Shown one piece after another: positions 1 to 11,390 of a stretch of 64,000 nucleotides of DNA; the first letter of the stretch is position 1; each line of letters starts with the position of its first letter. The position numbers and the translations under genes are program-made. The notes beneath the pieces were generated by a model that was given only the letters and a program-made list of their open reading frames with translations, was not told where the DNA came from and searched no databases. The stretch spans positions 11,450,518 to 11,514,517 of the forward strand of contig JAKZAP010000022.1 in assembly GCA_023053575.1 (NCBI GenBank). The letters are read 5' to 3'. The DNA comes from Branchinecta lynchi (Eukaryota; Arthropoda; Branchiopoda; Anostraca; Branchinectidae).

Positions 1-537
1 ACAAGACTGGTCATGCCCGATGAATTTTTTTGAGAATTAGACGTAAGGAGTTGTAGGGAAAAGTAGCATGCTGTAGAAACTGCTAGCAAACTGGATGCTA
101 CTACAGCAAGATCGGATGCTATCCGATACTATTACTTAGGATTAACCCAGTCGGAGGCATGTTACATCAAAGTATTCCATACTACTACAAATCAATACAT
201 ACAACTTTTTCGTACAACTGCCATACCACTAAACAGTCAAAGAATTTTTAATCGGGTGAGGAATTAAGTAGACAGAAAAAGAAGTAGAATCTAAGAAAGA
301 AATGGAAAGGAACCAGAAACGGCTTTTGAAAAACACTTTTTGGTTTCAGGTCTGGGTCAGAAGCGATCGGCCATCTTGCTTGGAAATCTGGAGGTGCAGC
401 CGCGGAGTGAATGAATGTCGTCAGTTAGCGAATGAATGTCGCTGTGTGAATGAATGTCGGCGTGTGAGAGATGTCAGAACCCTTGCAATCGATGGCGTAT
501 TCACTGTAAAATTTTTGTCCGTATAAAAATTAAAGTG

Positions 538-1045
538 AACTGCAGTATTTGCTACTATGATTCGCTCTGATTATTCTTATCTCTACGCAGATAAGATTAA
601 TCCGAATTAGAGATAACACTGTCAGAAGTTTCATGACAGATTGCCTTTTCACTTAGAGTGTTATGACCAATTAAGTTTACACTATCTTAGATCTCCAACA
701 ACACCTTAAATTGGTAAAAATACTAACGGGAACAAAAGAAACATAACAGGTAACATCTCAAAGTGTTATCTGTTGAAACCGCGCATCCTTATATTGTCGT
801 TATGTAACTTCTGACAGTGCGGTATTTTTACCTATTGAAGGTGTTGTTGGAGATCTAGGTGCGAAATAGTATAAACTTAATTGGTCATAACACTTTATTG
901 CTAAGTGAAAAGGTGTTATTCTTGAAAGTGTTATGCGTAATCTGTTATGAAACTTCTGACAGTGAAGATGAATCTGAGTAGCAAATATTGCAGTTAACTT
1001 TAATCTTTGTACGGAGAAACTTTTTACAGTGTTGCAAGAATACAA
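538..1045. mobile_element. Foldback element, copy 1 (CACTGTCAGAAGTTTCATAAC ends)
   Basis: Long inverted repeat. The left arm runs from TGCAGTATTTGCTAC through CACTGTCAGAAGTTTCAT to GATCTCCAACAACACCTT. The right arm returns AAGGTGTTGTTGGAGATCT, AATTGGTCATAACACTTT, GAAACTTCTGACAGTG and GTAGCAAATATTGCAGTTAAC. A second internal pair, with TTATCTGTTGAAACCGCGC, lies between. The same units recur at 34113-35830 and 36552-38284. No transposase gene is visible. Confidence 0.75.
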
Positions 1046-1079
1046 GTGCCTGAATACCGGTAAGTAAGACGTTTTATAT

Positions 1080-2135
1080 CCGATTCGTAGGCTACAAGTG
1101 TGTTTCTGATAAAGATTTTACCTATTCCTTTGTTCTCCTAAAAACTGAATAGTAGTTTTTCCATATCCTCTTCACTAGTTTTGCGACTGTTATCCTATTT
1201 CATTAATTCTAATTCAACCCTTATCCTACTGTACAAAGTAATATAAACGTGGTAATCACACATATGACAATTACCGTCTTCTCTCAATTTTGTTTGCCAT
1301 CATTACCTCACTCTCTTTATTAGAACTATATAGCTTTCATCCTATTGTAGCCTACAAAAGTACTGTAAACTATATTCTCAAAATTTCTTTTGTTCTTTTA
1401 CTACCTCGTTCTCTAATTCGAGTCAAATAAAATAAACTGATTTTTTTTTACCATGTCCTCTTAATTTGTTTAGTCTGTTACCGAATCCCCTTGATTTTCA
1501 TTAAGCCTCTATTCACTGTTAGGCTGAGAAGTGCATATGTGCTAATCACATTGTAAAGAATTACCATATTATCCTCATTTTTACTGTCATTGCCACATTC
1601 TTTTAATTCCAGTATCCTATTGTACATATTGTACAAAAGTAATGTAAACGAGCTAACAGCACAGATAACAATTATCATACTACCGAAAGAATAATTACCA
1701 TAAGTAAAGTAATGTAAATATGGTAAAAACACAGATTTTTGTTTGACCATGCCCTCTTTCTTTTTTGTAGATTAGTATCGTATTCCCTTTACGCAAAGAA
1801 GTGCGTATAGTAATTTTATATTATTCTCATTTTTGCTATCATTACCTACTCTTAATTCTGTCATTACCCGTCTTAATTCTAATAAACTTGCCTCCTATTT
1901 TATAAAAGTAATGTAGGCTAAAACGAGCAGACAAATCATAAAAAATAATGTTAACAAAAGAAAAAATCCCACAAGTACTGTGAGTAAAGTAATAACATAG
2001 AACTCTTTAAACCATGTCCTGTTTATTATTCCCTTGATTTTTAAGCCATTATCCTATTGGGCAAAGAAATGAAAATATGCTAATCAGTAAAAAATTACCA
2101 TATGCTCCTCATTTTTGTTATCAGACAGGAGCCGG
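1080..2135. repeat. AT-rich degenerate tandem repeat
   Basis: Roughly 150-bp units repeat with heavy drift: a phrase like CATTACCT...TCTTAATTCTAAT, then TATCCTATTGTACAAAGTAATGTAAA, then a variant of AATCACA...ATTACCAT. At least five partial units are visible. No coding capacity. Confidence 0.6.
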
Positions 2136-2540
2136 TGCTAGCTTGAACTCGACACATGAAGTACTGACAGTACACACGTTACAGAACACGACAAACTCAG
2201 TGTAATTACTACCCGTAGATGATTTTACTTGATGTCAAACAGCGAAGAAAACTGACTTAAAAAAACATACATCAACTGTGCTTCCTGTTTATATCTGGGC
2301 TACCTTTAAATAGTATGCAATTGTAAAGCATGCTGTCAGAATTAAACCTACTTTCGAAACTGTTGGTTTTATTTCTCAAGTACATATTATGCAGCAATTT
2401 ACTATAGTATGAATACCTGTGTCCAGATGGTACTCAGCGGAACTAAATCCAGGAATAATTTCACAAGTTAGTGATATTTGTTTGGAACTCCAGAAGCTGC
2501 GCAAGCCAACTAAACTTGGGACACATATCATCACATATGT

Positions 2541-3035
2541 TTACAGTTTAACTGGAAAGGCAGCTTATTTTTACCTCTGATATATGAATATACTAAAATA
2601 TTTTGACTAATCTAAGGAGTTTTATTTTTTTCACCCGGGGCTGAGTAATAACGTTCAGAATGTGCGCTGCTTGCACGACAACCCAAAATTCATCCAGACG
2701 CGGAGAATATGGTTTTCAATAAAGGCCTACATTTCCAGGGCTAAAGAGGTCGAGAGGTTACGCCTGTAGAAAAGTAGGAAACGATTTTAGGATATGTCTT
2801 GCAAAGAATTTTACATTTTTATTTTACTTTTCGCCAATGGCTTACATTTAGAGTTGATAAATATTTCAAGCGCATATGGAAAAGCAAATGAAGGTACCAC
2901 AAATCCGTAAGAATAAGTTCATTTGATGAAATCTACTATCTGTGGATAAAGGACAAACGGAGTAATGCATTTTTATCCGGTTTTCAGGCATATTTATGTG
3001 GATAAGTTATGTGTTAAGGACCGTTCAAGCTTACG
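2541..3035. mobile_element. Diverged copy of TTAA-flanked MITE family T4
   Basis: Starts with GTTTAACTGGAAAGGCAGCTT and matches, with many differences, the phrases of 30111-30545 such as TTCAAGCGCATATGGA, GGTACCACAAATCC and GCATTTTTATCCGGTTTTCA. The terminal TTAA is degraded. Flanks 2136-2540 and 3036-3840 show nothing recognisable. Confidence 0.5.
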
Positions 3036-3840
3036 TTTAAGGTGCAGAATTTCTGAGTTATACGTGCTATCCGCGAATATGTGTGGTAAAATTTCATCAC
3101 GCCGAGGCTTGCTGTGGTAAAAATTAATAAGAACGGGTTCTATTTTGTGTGTTAAAAGTTATACGTGACCAATCATAGCAATGCGTTTCCACCACGTTAC
3201 TACTGAAGAAGAAAGAGACAAACAATTTGCCATATAAAAGTTACTGAATGCAGGCTGAATGAGTTCTTTGAATGAAAGTCAGTCATACTAATTTATACAG
3301 CTAATTGTATTTTGACAGTTACAAGCTTTTTACCTTATCTGAAATAAGAAGAACAATGCTGGTAAGCTCAAAACTAAATCGAGGAATTTACATACACTAG
3401 TCCAACAGACACAGCAGCAGATATTATACCGAGTAGTGTACTGGATTTTCGTAAAACCGGTCGAGGCTGATCTAAAATTCCACATGAAAGTCATCAAAGG
3501 TTATGTTCTCTATAGGGATGGATTGTCAGTCTTTTTTCTTTTCTTTTTTAATTGCCGCGTAGCATCTTTTCCGTTCTTCCTGTCCAATATGATTTGGCCA
3601 GGTGACTACGCTTCCACTTCCCTCGGTGACGCATTGTCAGGTTTAAGGCTCAGTTTTGAAGATCTACACATACGTGATCCAAACGTCGGAGAGCGGCATA
3701 CAACTTGATTTTCAAGTTGAACGGCTGCAGAGGATAAGGCTTACAACGCGAAGAACTTTTATTCGTCTTACAACATAAGCGTGAACGGTCCATTACTGTA
3801 CTGTTGGATCTCCTATTCGGATATTAGCCCTAACTTATGT

Positions 3841-4212
3841 GGGGGAAATGTGGGGGAAACTATTGTCTCCCGATAGGATTGATCATTGTGGACGCAACTT
3901 TAGGGGGAAATGTGGGGGAAACTATTGTCTCCCGATAGGATTGATCATTGTGGACGCAACTTTAGGGGGAAATGTGGGGGAAACTATTGTCTCCCGATAG
4001 GATTGATCATTGTGGACGCAACTTTAGGGGGAAATGTGGGGGACACTATTGTCTCCCTATAGGATTGATCATTGTGGACGCAACTTTAGGGGGAAATGTG
4101 GGGGAAACTATTGTCTCCCGATAGGATTGATCATTGTGGACGCAACTTTAGGGGGAAATGTGGGGGAAACTATTGTCTCCCGATAGGATTGATCATTGTG
4201 GACGCAACTTTA
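3841..4212. repeat. 62-bp minisatellite, exactly six units
   Basis: Six consecutive 62-bp units (6 x 62 = 372 bp) beginning GGGGGAAATGTGGGGG and ending GGACGCAACTTTA. Units start at 3841, 3903, 3965, 4027, 4089 and 4151. They are almost identical; the fourth unit differs at a few bases (GGGACACT, CCCTATAGG). Period 62 is not a multiple of three, so the open frames across it are not coding evidence. Confidence 0.97.
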
Positions 4213-5124
4213 CTTATTGTATACTCAAATCCCAACGTCAGCCAACAGTATTCGCAAATATCACAAGAATCGACCACACATGCTCTTACACCAATACGTC
4301 TGTCAGTGCCACCCGCTCGTTATTTATTCTGCAGATCGAATTACATTGACCATGCTTAGTCGGCACACTTTTTCTTCTTGAAATACGGTGATTTTTAAGC
4401 AGGAATGAGAGAAGAACCGCAGAACAATTTTTCAGAACGTCCTGGCTATTGCCAAATTTGAACTACTTTTTGGGATCCCAAAACGTAAGTGGAGGGATAC
4501 CTATGCTATGACATAGTAAAAGTTGTCTGTCTGTCCGTCTGTTCGTTAATAGTTTGATGAAACTTGGTGTGATGACTCTTTGGGTCAAGGGTAATCCTCC
4601 CATGGATTCGAGGTCGGCCTTGACGCAGGTTAGCCAAGTTTGTGTTGTCCTCCTTGCCTTTTCCCAAGAAAGGAAGCTACTTCTGTCTCCATTTTGTACT
4701 CTGGGCCAAATGAGGTCAAAGTAGCCTAATTATATTTTCAGACTGTTCCAGATTGGGACTCCAAGACCAGATTAGCTTGGAAACAATCACTTCCCCGTTC
4801 CGGCCATCGCGGGGGAGTGGAGGGATGAGAAATCCTGAAAATAGTAACATATATAACGGTGTAATGGGTAATCGGATATGCATGAAACTTGACATATGTC
4901 AAGAACAAGTGGGGGGGAGGCTGGAGGGGGGAGGGGGCAAAATCTCGTGAAAAGATTAGAGTCGAGATATCAGGATGGGCAGGGGCGTCGCAAGTACATT
5001 TTCGGTGGGGGGGGGGGGGGGGTGCAGAGCCAAAGTTTTACCGAATCTTTCAAAAATTTACATCGATTTGACAAAATCTTAGGAGGCTCTTTTGTCGGTG
5101 ATGATGAAAGTGGGATGACTTTTT

Positions 5125-5310
5125 CAGATACCACGATCAGTTACCACGGTCGGGACCTTGGTATCTGACTATCAGATACCACGATAACTGGAAAAAACGC
5201 CTTTTGACCGTGGTATCAGATACCACGGTAACTGCAAGAACAACTTTAGATGGTAATATCAGAAAAGCTACTATGGTATCAGATACTAAGGTATCAGCTA
5301 CTATGAATAA
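5125..5310. repeat. Palindromic GGTATCAGATACCACGG repeat, copy 1
   Basis: Several copies of the self-complementary phrase TGGTATCAGATACCACGGTAAC spaced by AACTGCAAAAACG-like text. The family recurs at 55930-56315 and, decayed, at 60560-60650. Likely a MITE built from short palindromes; no ends defined. Confidence 0.6.
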
Positions 5311-6210
5311 ACGAAGGAATATATTTAATAGCCAATTGGCCGTACAAAATACATGACGTTTACGATACACTTTACATCACTCAATACTTATCTTTATTTA
5401 ACGAATACACTCTTTAAAAATGGGCATATTTTAAGTATCTTAGCTTTATTTTTTGTTTCAAGAACACGAATCCACTACTATGGTATCTGCAGAAATGCAG
5501 CTAATGATTCCTATCAGTAGGTAATAATTTATCTCCGCAGCTAATGATTCCTATCAGTAGGTAATACTTTCTCTCCTATTTTCTTTGTTACCTTAAATCG
5601 CCCTTTAAGCGAGATAAGGTGGGGTGATCCTCCTGTTGAATCTCTCACTCTTCTATAGCTTAGTGTTGTTATGGTCTTTATTACGTCGTTTTCTTAGAAT
5701 GGCCTCTCATCGTTTTGATTGAGAGCTCTCGAAGAATCAAGGGATAATGTTGGAGTCGGTTGGAGTCCAACAGCTATTTGACCATCAAGTTACGAGGGGT
5801 TGTCCACTCTCGATTTTAGTGTAGGGTACAGCAAGTGGCTGGTGCCAAGCAGGTGCCGGCAACGGCTGACACCAGCAGGCACCCGGTTGCTACGTTTTAG
5901 AACATTAAAATCAGCATGCCTAATTTATGGTCGGCACCGTGCCAGCACAGCGGATTTCTACCGGTGGCAGCCGGTGCCAGCCGGTGCCGGGAAAGGGTCT
6001 ACAGCAGGTGCCGGGAGTAGGCAACCCTTCGTCAAGTTAAGGGTTTCAAAACACTGGCCAGTGTCACCGGAAGTGACAGCGTGGGTCCAAACTGATCTGA
6101 AATGTTGACAGGTCCCAATTTCTCAATTAAAGATGAAAGCGTTAAAGCAATTAAGCCAGTTAACAGCTTCCATAGATCTGTTTTCCTTTTCGCGACAAGA
6201 TTGTCGTTAC

Positions 6211-6241
<31 letters not shown>

Positions 6242-6601
6242 ATCTCCAGAGGGAAAATACCCTTTGCCTCGGGTGGCTTGGCAGTTTCCGATATTTATCA
6301 TGGTACAAAAAACCTAATTTTTTTTTTCTGTTTTGAATTAGTGAATTTTAACAGTAAGAAACTTTAAGAAAGGTTGAATTTTTAAAGATGCGAAGAAAAA
6401 TTATGAAAATGTGAAAATTAAGGAAAGAAAAGGATAAAGAGAAAGTGTTGAATATTCTGTAAAAATGAAAAATACCTAAGAAAAATAAAATTGAAAAAAA
6501 TAATTCCTTTCCCCATAAAGAAAAAGAAAAATTTAGTTAGGTAGGCATCTTAATTCATCAGTTGTTAGTTTACAAAAAAAAAATCGCTCAAGACTGTTTG
6601 C

Positions 6602-6777
6602 CAGGAGGCCCGTATCCAGGAATTTATTTTTTGGGGGGGGGGGGGGTCGCACAAAAAAGTGCAAAAAAGACATAGATCAGAGGGAAAAGCATATAAAAAT
6701 GAGTATTTTTGTATGTTTCGGGCGGGGGGGGGGGGGGGGGTCAACCCCCTACCCCCCCCCCCCTGTATACGGCCTTG
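6602..6777 (+). mobile_element. hAT-like MITE, copy 1
   Basis: 176-bp element that starts CAGGAGGCCCGTATCCAGG and ends CCTGTATACGGCCTTG, with long G and C runs just inside the ends. The flanking octamers CTGTTTGC and CCGTTTGT match at 6 of 8 bases, consistent with an aged 8-bp target-site duplication as made by hAT transposases. Copies 2 and 3 are at 10955-11124 and 12905-13088. Confidence 0.72.
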
Positions 6778-6929
6778 CCGTTTGTGCGGTCACAGTTTAA
6801 GCATGGCCACTTGGCCAAAACAAGACCTAAGTTTCGATGAAATCCGAAAGGGAAATATTTGTCGATTTTTTTAATATAAATAATCAGATCTTGCAGATAT
6901 TCAGTCTTTGCCGATCCCGTACACATTTG

Positions 6930-7228
6930 GAGCGTGTTCCTTCCTACTTACCGTAGTTACTACGCATGACATCACGAATTCTGGCTTTTTGCCGTCAAGG
7001 CTGGAACGATTTTTCTATTTTCCAGCAGAATATCATGCCACGGGCGAAATCTGACCAATCGCGTTACAGAGATCCGTACACTTAATACGCTCCCGAGCGT
7101 GGTAAGCAAATAGTTACTATTAGTTACTATTTCGAGAAGGTTGGAACGGTCAGCATAGTAACTTTTGGCGAGGTTGGAACGGAAAGAGTAACTAACAGTT
7201 ACCATTGTTAGAAGGGTGGAACACGCTC
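6930..7228 (+). mobile_element. MITE family M1, copy 1 (3-bp TSD TTG)
   Basis: 299-bp element with terminal inverted repeats GAGCGTGTTCC...GGAACACGCTC, flanked on both sides by TTG (6927-6929 and 7229-7231). The interior carries repeated palindromes AATAGTTACTATTAGTTACTATT-like and the phrase GGAACGATTTTTCTATTTTCC. No transposase. Confidence 0.9.
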
Positions 7229-7389
7229 TTGATATCAATTTAACAGGCCACTGAACAACAGCCACTAAGTCAGACTTGCCAGCTAAAAGCATATCAAACA
7301 ATCACGCTCATTCGAAAAAAAAATCCTGTTTTGACTAGTTTCCGAAAGGATTATCCCGAGGGGTTGGTCACTCTCAAAATCGGTGTACA

Positions 7390-7620
7390 CCGGGTGGCGC
7401 GGAAGGGTGGCGCGCGTGGTGGAAGGGTGGCGCGCGTGGCGGAAGGGTGGCGCGCGTGGCGGAAGGGTGGCGCGCGTGGCGGAAAGTAACTATTTTTTAG
7501 CAAGAGGCGGGTGGGTGGTGCGCGTGGCGGATGAGTGGTGCGCGTGGCGGATGGGTGGCGGATGAGTGGCGCGCGTGGCGGATGGGTGGCGCAACATGGT
7601 GTACACCAAATGGCGGAGAT
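7390..7620. repeat. GC-rich 20-bp minisatellite
   Basis: Repeats of GGAAGGGTGGCGCGCGTGGC (20 bp), drifting to GGATGAGTGGTGCGCGTGGC in the second half, interrupted at about 7484-7512 by a short AT-rich insert. Inverted flanking phrases GGTGTACACC at 7383 and 7599 suggest that it lies inside a palindromic element. Confidence 0.85.
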
Positions 7621-7689
7621 TGGGCAGCCCAATGGATCATCCATCTGAGGCAAGAATAAACAGCATTTCTGATTCCACCTTGTCTTTAT

Positions 7690-8145
7690 TGTTTACACCT
7701 ACCCCCTCAAACTAATTTGTATCGACATCGGAATTTGATATTATGTCTTCACTGGTTGGCCCGACTCCGGTCAAACTACTTGTCCGGTGAAAAAGTAAAG
7801 CACATATTTGGATTCAGCATTTATTGTAGCCCCGTATGTATGCTCCGATCGAATTCTATCAAATTTCCGGTTTCTGCCGGATTCCGGATGAACTAAAGTG
7901 AGAAGATTTAGGTTCACACTTGGATTCAGCTTGTATTCTTGCTCCTATAAAGATGTTCGAACGCACTGTAGAATAAACTTTACTCGTACCAACTTTTTCA
8001 GTTTTCACCAGATTCCTTTCAGTCTATTTGTCCGGCGGGAATATAATCAATCAATCAATCAATCTGTTTATTACCCGTCAAAAACAATGGAGGGTGTGTG
8101 GCCCTAGTGACGGAGTACAAAAAAAAAGGAGAAGAAAAAAAATAT
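7690..8145 (-). repeat. Rep-B fragment plus LINE-like tetranucleotide tail
   Basis: 7740-8040 is a minus-strand Rep-B fragment with the phrases CCGGTTTCTGCCGGATTCCGG and ATTCAGC. 8043-8145 follows as (AATC)n plus TGTTTATTACCCGTCAAA, a form seen again at 63640-63680 and typical of the microsatellite-ended 3' tails of CR1/L2-type LINEs read on the minus strand. Confidence 0.55.
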
Positions 8146-8169
8146 ATAGTTCAAATATGGATTCATAAT

Positions 8170-8464
8170 GAGCGTCTTCCACCCTCGTACCAATAGTAAC
8201 TATTAGTTACTATTTCCGTTCCCACCTCACCAAAAGTTACTACACTGATCGTTCCAACCTTCTCGAAATAGTAACTAATAGTAACTATTTGCTTACCACG
8301 CTCGGGAGCGTAGTAACTACAGATCTCTGAATCGTGATTGGTCGGTTTCGCCCGTGGTATGATATTCTGCGGGAAAATAGAAAAGTCGTTCCAGCCTTGA
8401 CGGAAAAAGCCAGAATTCGTGACGTTATGCGTAGTAACTACGATAAGGAGGGTGGAACACGCTC
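8170..8464 (-). mobile_element. MITE family M1, copy 2, inverted (3-bp TSD AAT)
   Basis: 295-bp inverted copy of 6930-7228. Its ends are GAGCGTCTTCC and GGAACACGCTC, flanked by AAT on both sides (8167-8169 and 8465-8467). The whole interior, including TTCCAGCCTTGACGG and the GTTACTA palindromes, matches copy 1 in reverse. Two copies with different TSDs fix the true ends of the element. Confidence 0.92.
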
Positions 8465-8741
8465 AATGTATTCTTACCTGTATATCGACGCTTTCATTGA
8501 CCAACGTTTAACCTCAAAATAGCCAGGTCGCCAGATTCTGTATCTCGCTTATTTCTCTTAGTACACATGACGGAAGGTATACAAATGCTGAGAAGTGCTC
8601 CTGGAGTAGTCAATCTTGCTATGCTAAGTAGTGAACAAACAATTTCTGTAATTTAAAGTTAAAAATCATTTTCTTGTAGAGCCCAATCTCCTCTTTCGAT
8701 TGATATAAGATTGTGTTGAATTTCCTCGACTCTAGATCTTG

Positions 8742-10640
8742 AAAACAAGAGCTACGGGCTCATATGGCACTTGTTACGAGTAGGTGGTACAAGAAAGTAG
8801 AAGAGAACTTCACAAAACACGCCATCGAAGACTGCGGTTCGGACCTAGAATTAGGACATCTTGTTTCACTGAAGTCTGAAAATTTCCGACATCACCTCCA
8901 AGCCATCGCCAATCTTCCAAGTTTCAACCCAAGAAATCCACTCGCTATGTCCCTAGACGTGCCCAAGATTTCCCGTACCCCCTTCCAAATATCCATATAC
9001 CGCGGCCGAATCTGGTCCGGAATCCTGACTGGATCATCTGAAGCATTTTCTCTTACCACCTATCTTTCAGTCGAATCTGAACATTTTTGGGGGAACTTCA
9101 GGTAAATATCCCCCCCACCCACCGTGTTCGGATCGGGTTCAAACCTTAAAATATGTCATCTAGGACATATGATCTCTGTATATTCCAAGTCTTACTCAAA
9201 TCACTCCCCTTGTTTGACCCTTATGCGAGCCACAAAATTTCCGGGACTCCCCTTCCAGCTCCACCCACCGTGGCTGAATACGACTAGGAAACATAAATGT
9301 CGCATCTCTGACTTATCCTCTACCCGTCCATCAAGTTTGACTGGAATCGGAAAAGAGACTATCTGCAAATATCATTTTGTACCCAGATAATTAGTTCGCC
9401 CGTTATCCGGACAAACCAGAAAATGTATTGAACGCAAAAGTTTTATTTAATGTTATTAGATGACAGATTTGAGGGTAAGAAGAGACGTGGAATCCGCATA
9501 TGACAGTCATTTTTTACCCAGACATGTAGTTCGTCCGGAATCCTGCTGAAACCAGAAAATTTGTTCTAAGTTAAAGTTTTATTTGAAGTTGATTAGATGT
9601 TCTTTATATTGATAAGGAGATATGTTGAATTCATTTCTGAACTTTCTTTTTTTGCTAGACAAAAAGTTCGCTCGGATATTCGGACGAAACGGAAACTTGG
9701 AAGAAATAAAGCAGGAATTATCGATCAGTAATGTCAAAATAGATATGGCTTATAGAGATATATTTGAACTTGGTTGTCTCAGATGACTAGCTATTGCTAA
9801 TTAATCTGTTACCAAATTTCAGTAACAAATATGTTCAACGATTCTGGCGAAGACAAGACCCAGTTGCCTGGATCAAATATTCAATTTTGGGGTCCTGTCG
9901 AAACCTTTGGTCTTGAAGTGCATGTCAAAAACTTTTCGCAACCCCGTAATGGTTGGATCGGGGGAAGCGACTATTCTCAAGTTAGTATGTTCGGGTCTTC
10001 CAAGTTTTATCGTCGGGGTCGCCAGAATTAAGCCCCCTCCCCCACAGTGTCCGAATTTGGTCCGGTTATGTCAATGATGTATCTAGGACTTGCGCTTGTT
10101 CTTCCAACCAAGTTTCATCCCGATCCCTCCCCTCTAAGTGTTTCCCAAGCTTTCCGGTTCCCCCCTCTAGCTCCCGCCAAAGTCACAGGATCTGATCCGG
10201 ATTTGAACTGGGTCGTCTGAGACTCGGCGTCTTTCCAAATATCAAGTTTCAGTAAGATCCGATCACCCGTTGGAAAGTTATAAATACCAAGATTTTGGAT
10301 TCACCCTTCCTCCAGACCTGACACGGAACATCTGAGACGATAGTTCTTTCCACTTACTAAGTTTCATTCAAATCCAACCACCCGTTTAAAAACTGCCAGT
10401 GCTACTAGATTGCGGATTCCCAATCACTCCACTCCTCCCACGATATGGTCGGATCGAGGAAACGACTGTTCTCAAGTAAATCTATTTGAGTCCCTGGCAC
10501 AACTACTAAGTTTCATCGTCCTAGCGCATCAGGAAGCACCAAACTCGCGCGCTTACTAGAAATCCGCCCCCCCCCCTCAAACTCCCGCACAGTGCCCCAA
10601 TCCCGTCCTATTATGTCAATGACGTATCTACCAAACCAAT
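8742..10640 (+). repeat. Rep-A copy 1 with embedded Rep-B segment
   Basis: Starts with CAAGAGCTACGGGCTCATATGGCACTTG, the left-end signature of Rep-A, followed by AAGAAAGTAGAAGAGAACTTCAC and then many modules of CCAAGTTTCAT, CCGATCACCCGTT and TCCGGTCCGG. Between about 9395 and 9925 the sequence is Rep-B (ACCAGAAAATTTGTTC, TTGATTAGATGTTC, GACCCAGTTGCCTGGATCAAA). The open frames at 8764-9105 and elsewhere are read through repeat modules and are not supported as genes. Confidence 0.6.
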
Positions 10641-11390
10641 GACGTATCTACCAAACCAATGCTTTTGCCTCACCTGCTTTCGCCTCGCCTTCCCTCGCCT
10701 CTGGAAAATATCTTACGTCCGCGTAATTTCCGAAGTCCAAAACCCTGAAACCCGTGACCAACTGCGATCAATATCTATCACCCCCAATTTGGCCAAAGCT
10801 GCAGAGAGTTTTATTTACAAGTAACTGGTGTCACAGGTTTCCCCAATATTCCCCATCGCTTGATGTCTATCAGTATGACTGCATCTGCATCCCAGGCGGC
10901 AGCACAGCAGTTTACTTAGTCCGTCTCTATCACCTCATAGTAGAGTGGCTAGACCAAGGCCGTATCCGGGGGGGGGGGTTAGGGGGTTGCCCCCCCCCCC
11001 CGAAACGTACAAAAATAGTCATTTTTATAGGCTTTTCCCTCTGATCTATGTGTTTTTTGTACTTTTTTGTCCGGCCAGCAGGCAACCCCTCCCCCCCCGA
11101 AATAAATTCCTGGATACGGGCCTGGGCTAGACAAAGGTAGTGCCATCGTGGATTTGTTGCTAGTCGACTACCGAAAAGCATTCGATCTTCTAAAGCACCT
11201 GATAGCAGCAATGAGTCTCAAAGTGATGGGCGCAAAAAAGCACATTTTACTCTTGGTCATAGATTTTTTACGCAAAAGACACAAGTGCATCTACGGACTG
11301 TTTCCAGACGACCTGAACTCTGAATGGAGCGACCTTAGCTGTGACGCACCGCAGGGTACGAAATTAGAAGCGCTACTTTTTACAGTGTAG
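10639..11390 (+). pseudogene. Non-LTR reverse transcriptase fragment split by a MITE
   Basis: 10684-10824 encodes an early RT segment (LWKISYVRVISEVQNPETRD, then RSISITPNLAK and ESFIYK). A frame change leads to YDCICIPGGSTAVYLVRLYH and EWLD. After the MITE at 10955-11124 the frame resumes with LLLVDYRKAFDLLKH, the RT motif with the first catalytic Asp, and ends with APQGTKLEALLF, the PQGxxL motif. The FADD box and everything after it are missing; at 11391 a LINE 3' module begins. Broken by a frameshift and an insertion, so not functional. The family is CR1/jockey-like, not resolved further. Confidence 0.88.
10955..11124 (-). mobile_element. hAT-like MITE, copy 2, perfect 8-bp TSD
   Basis: 170-bp element with ends CAAGGCCGTATCCGG and CCTGGATACGGGCCTG. 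Both flanks read GGCTAGAC (10947-10954 and 11125-11132), a perfect 8-bp target-site duplication. Taking one TSD and the element away leaves the host reverse transcriptase reading frame continuous (EWLD followed by KGSAIVDLLL), so this is a clean secondary insertion into a LINE. Runs of G and C flank the interior. Confidence 0.95.

Noticed and set aside
3841..4212. CRISPR array
   Set aside because: The units are contiguous 62-bp repeats without unique spacers, in an animal genome.
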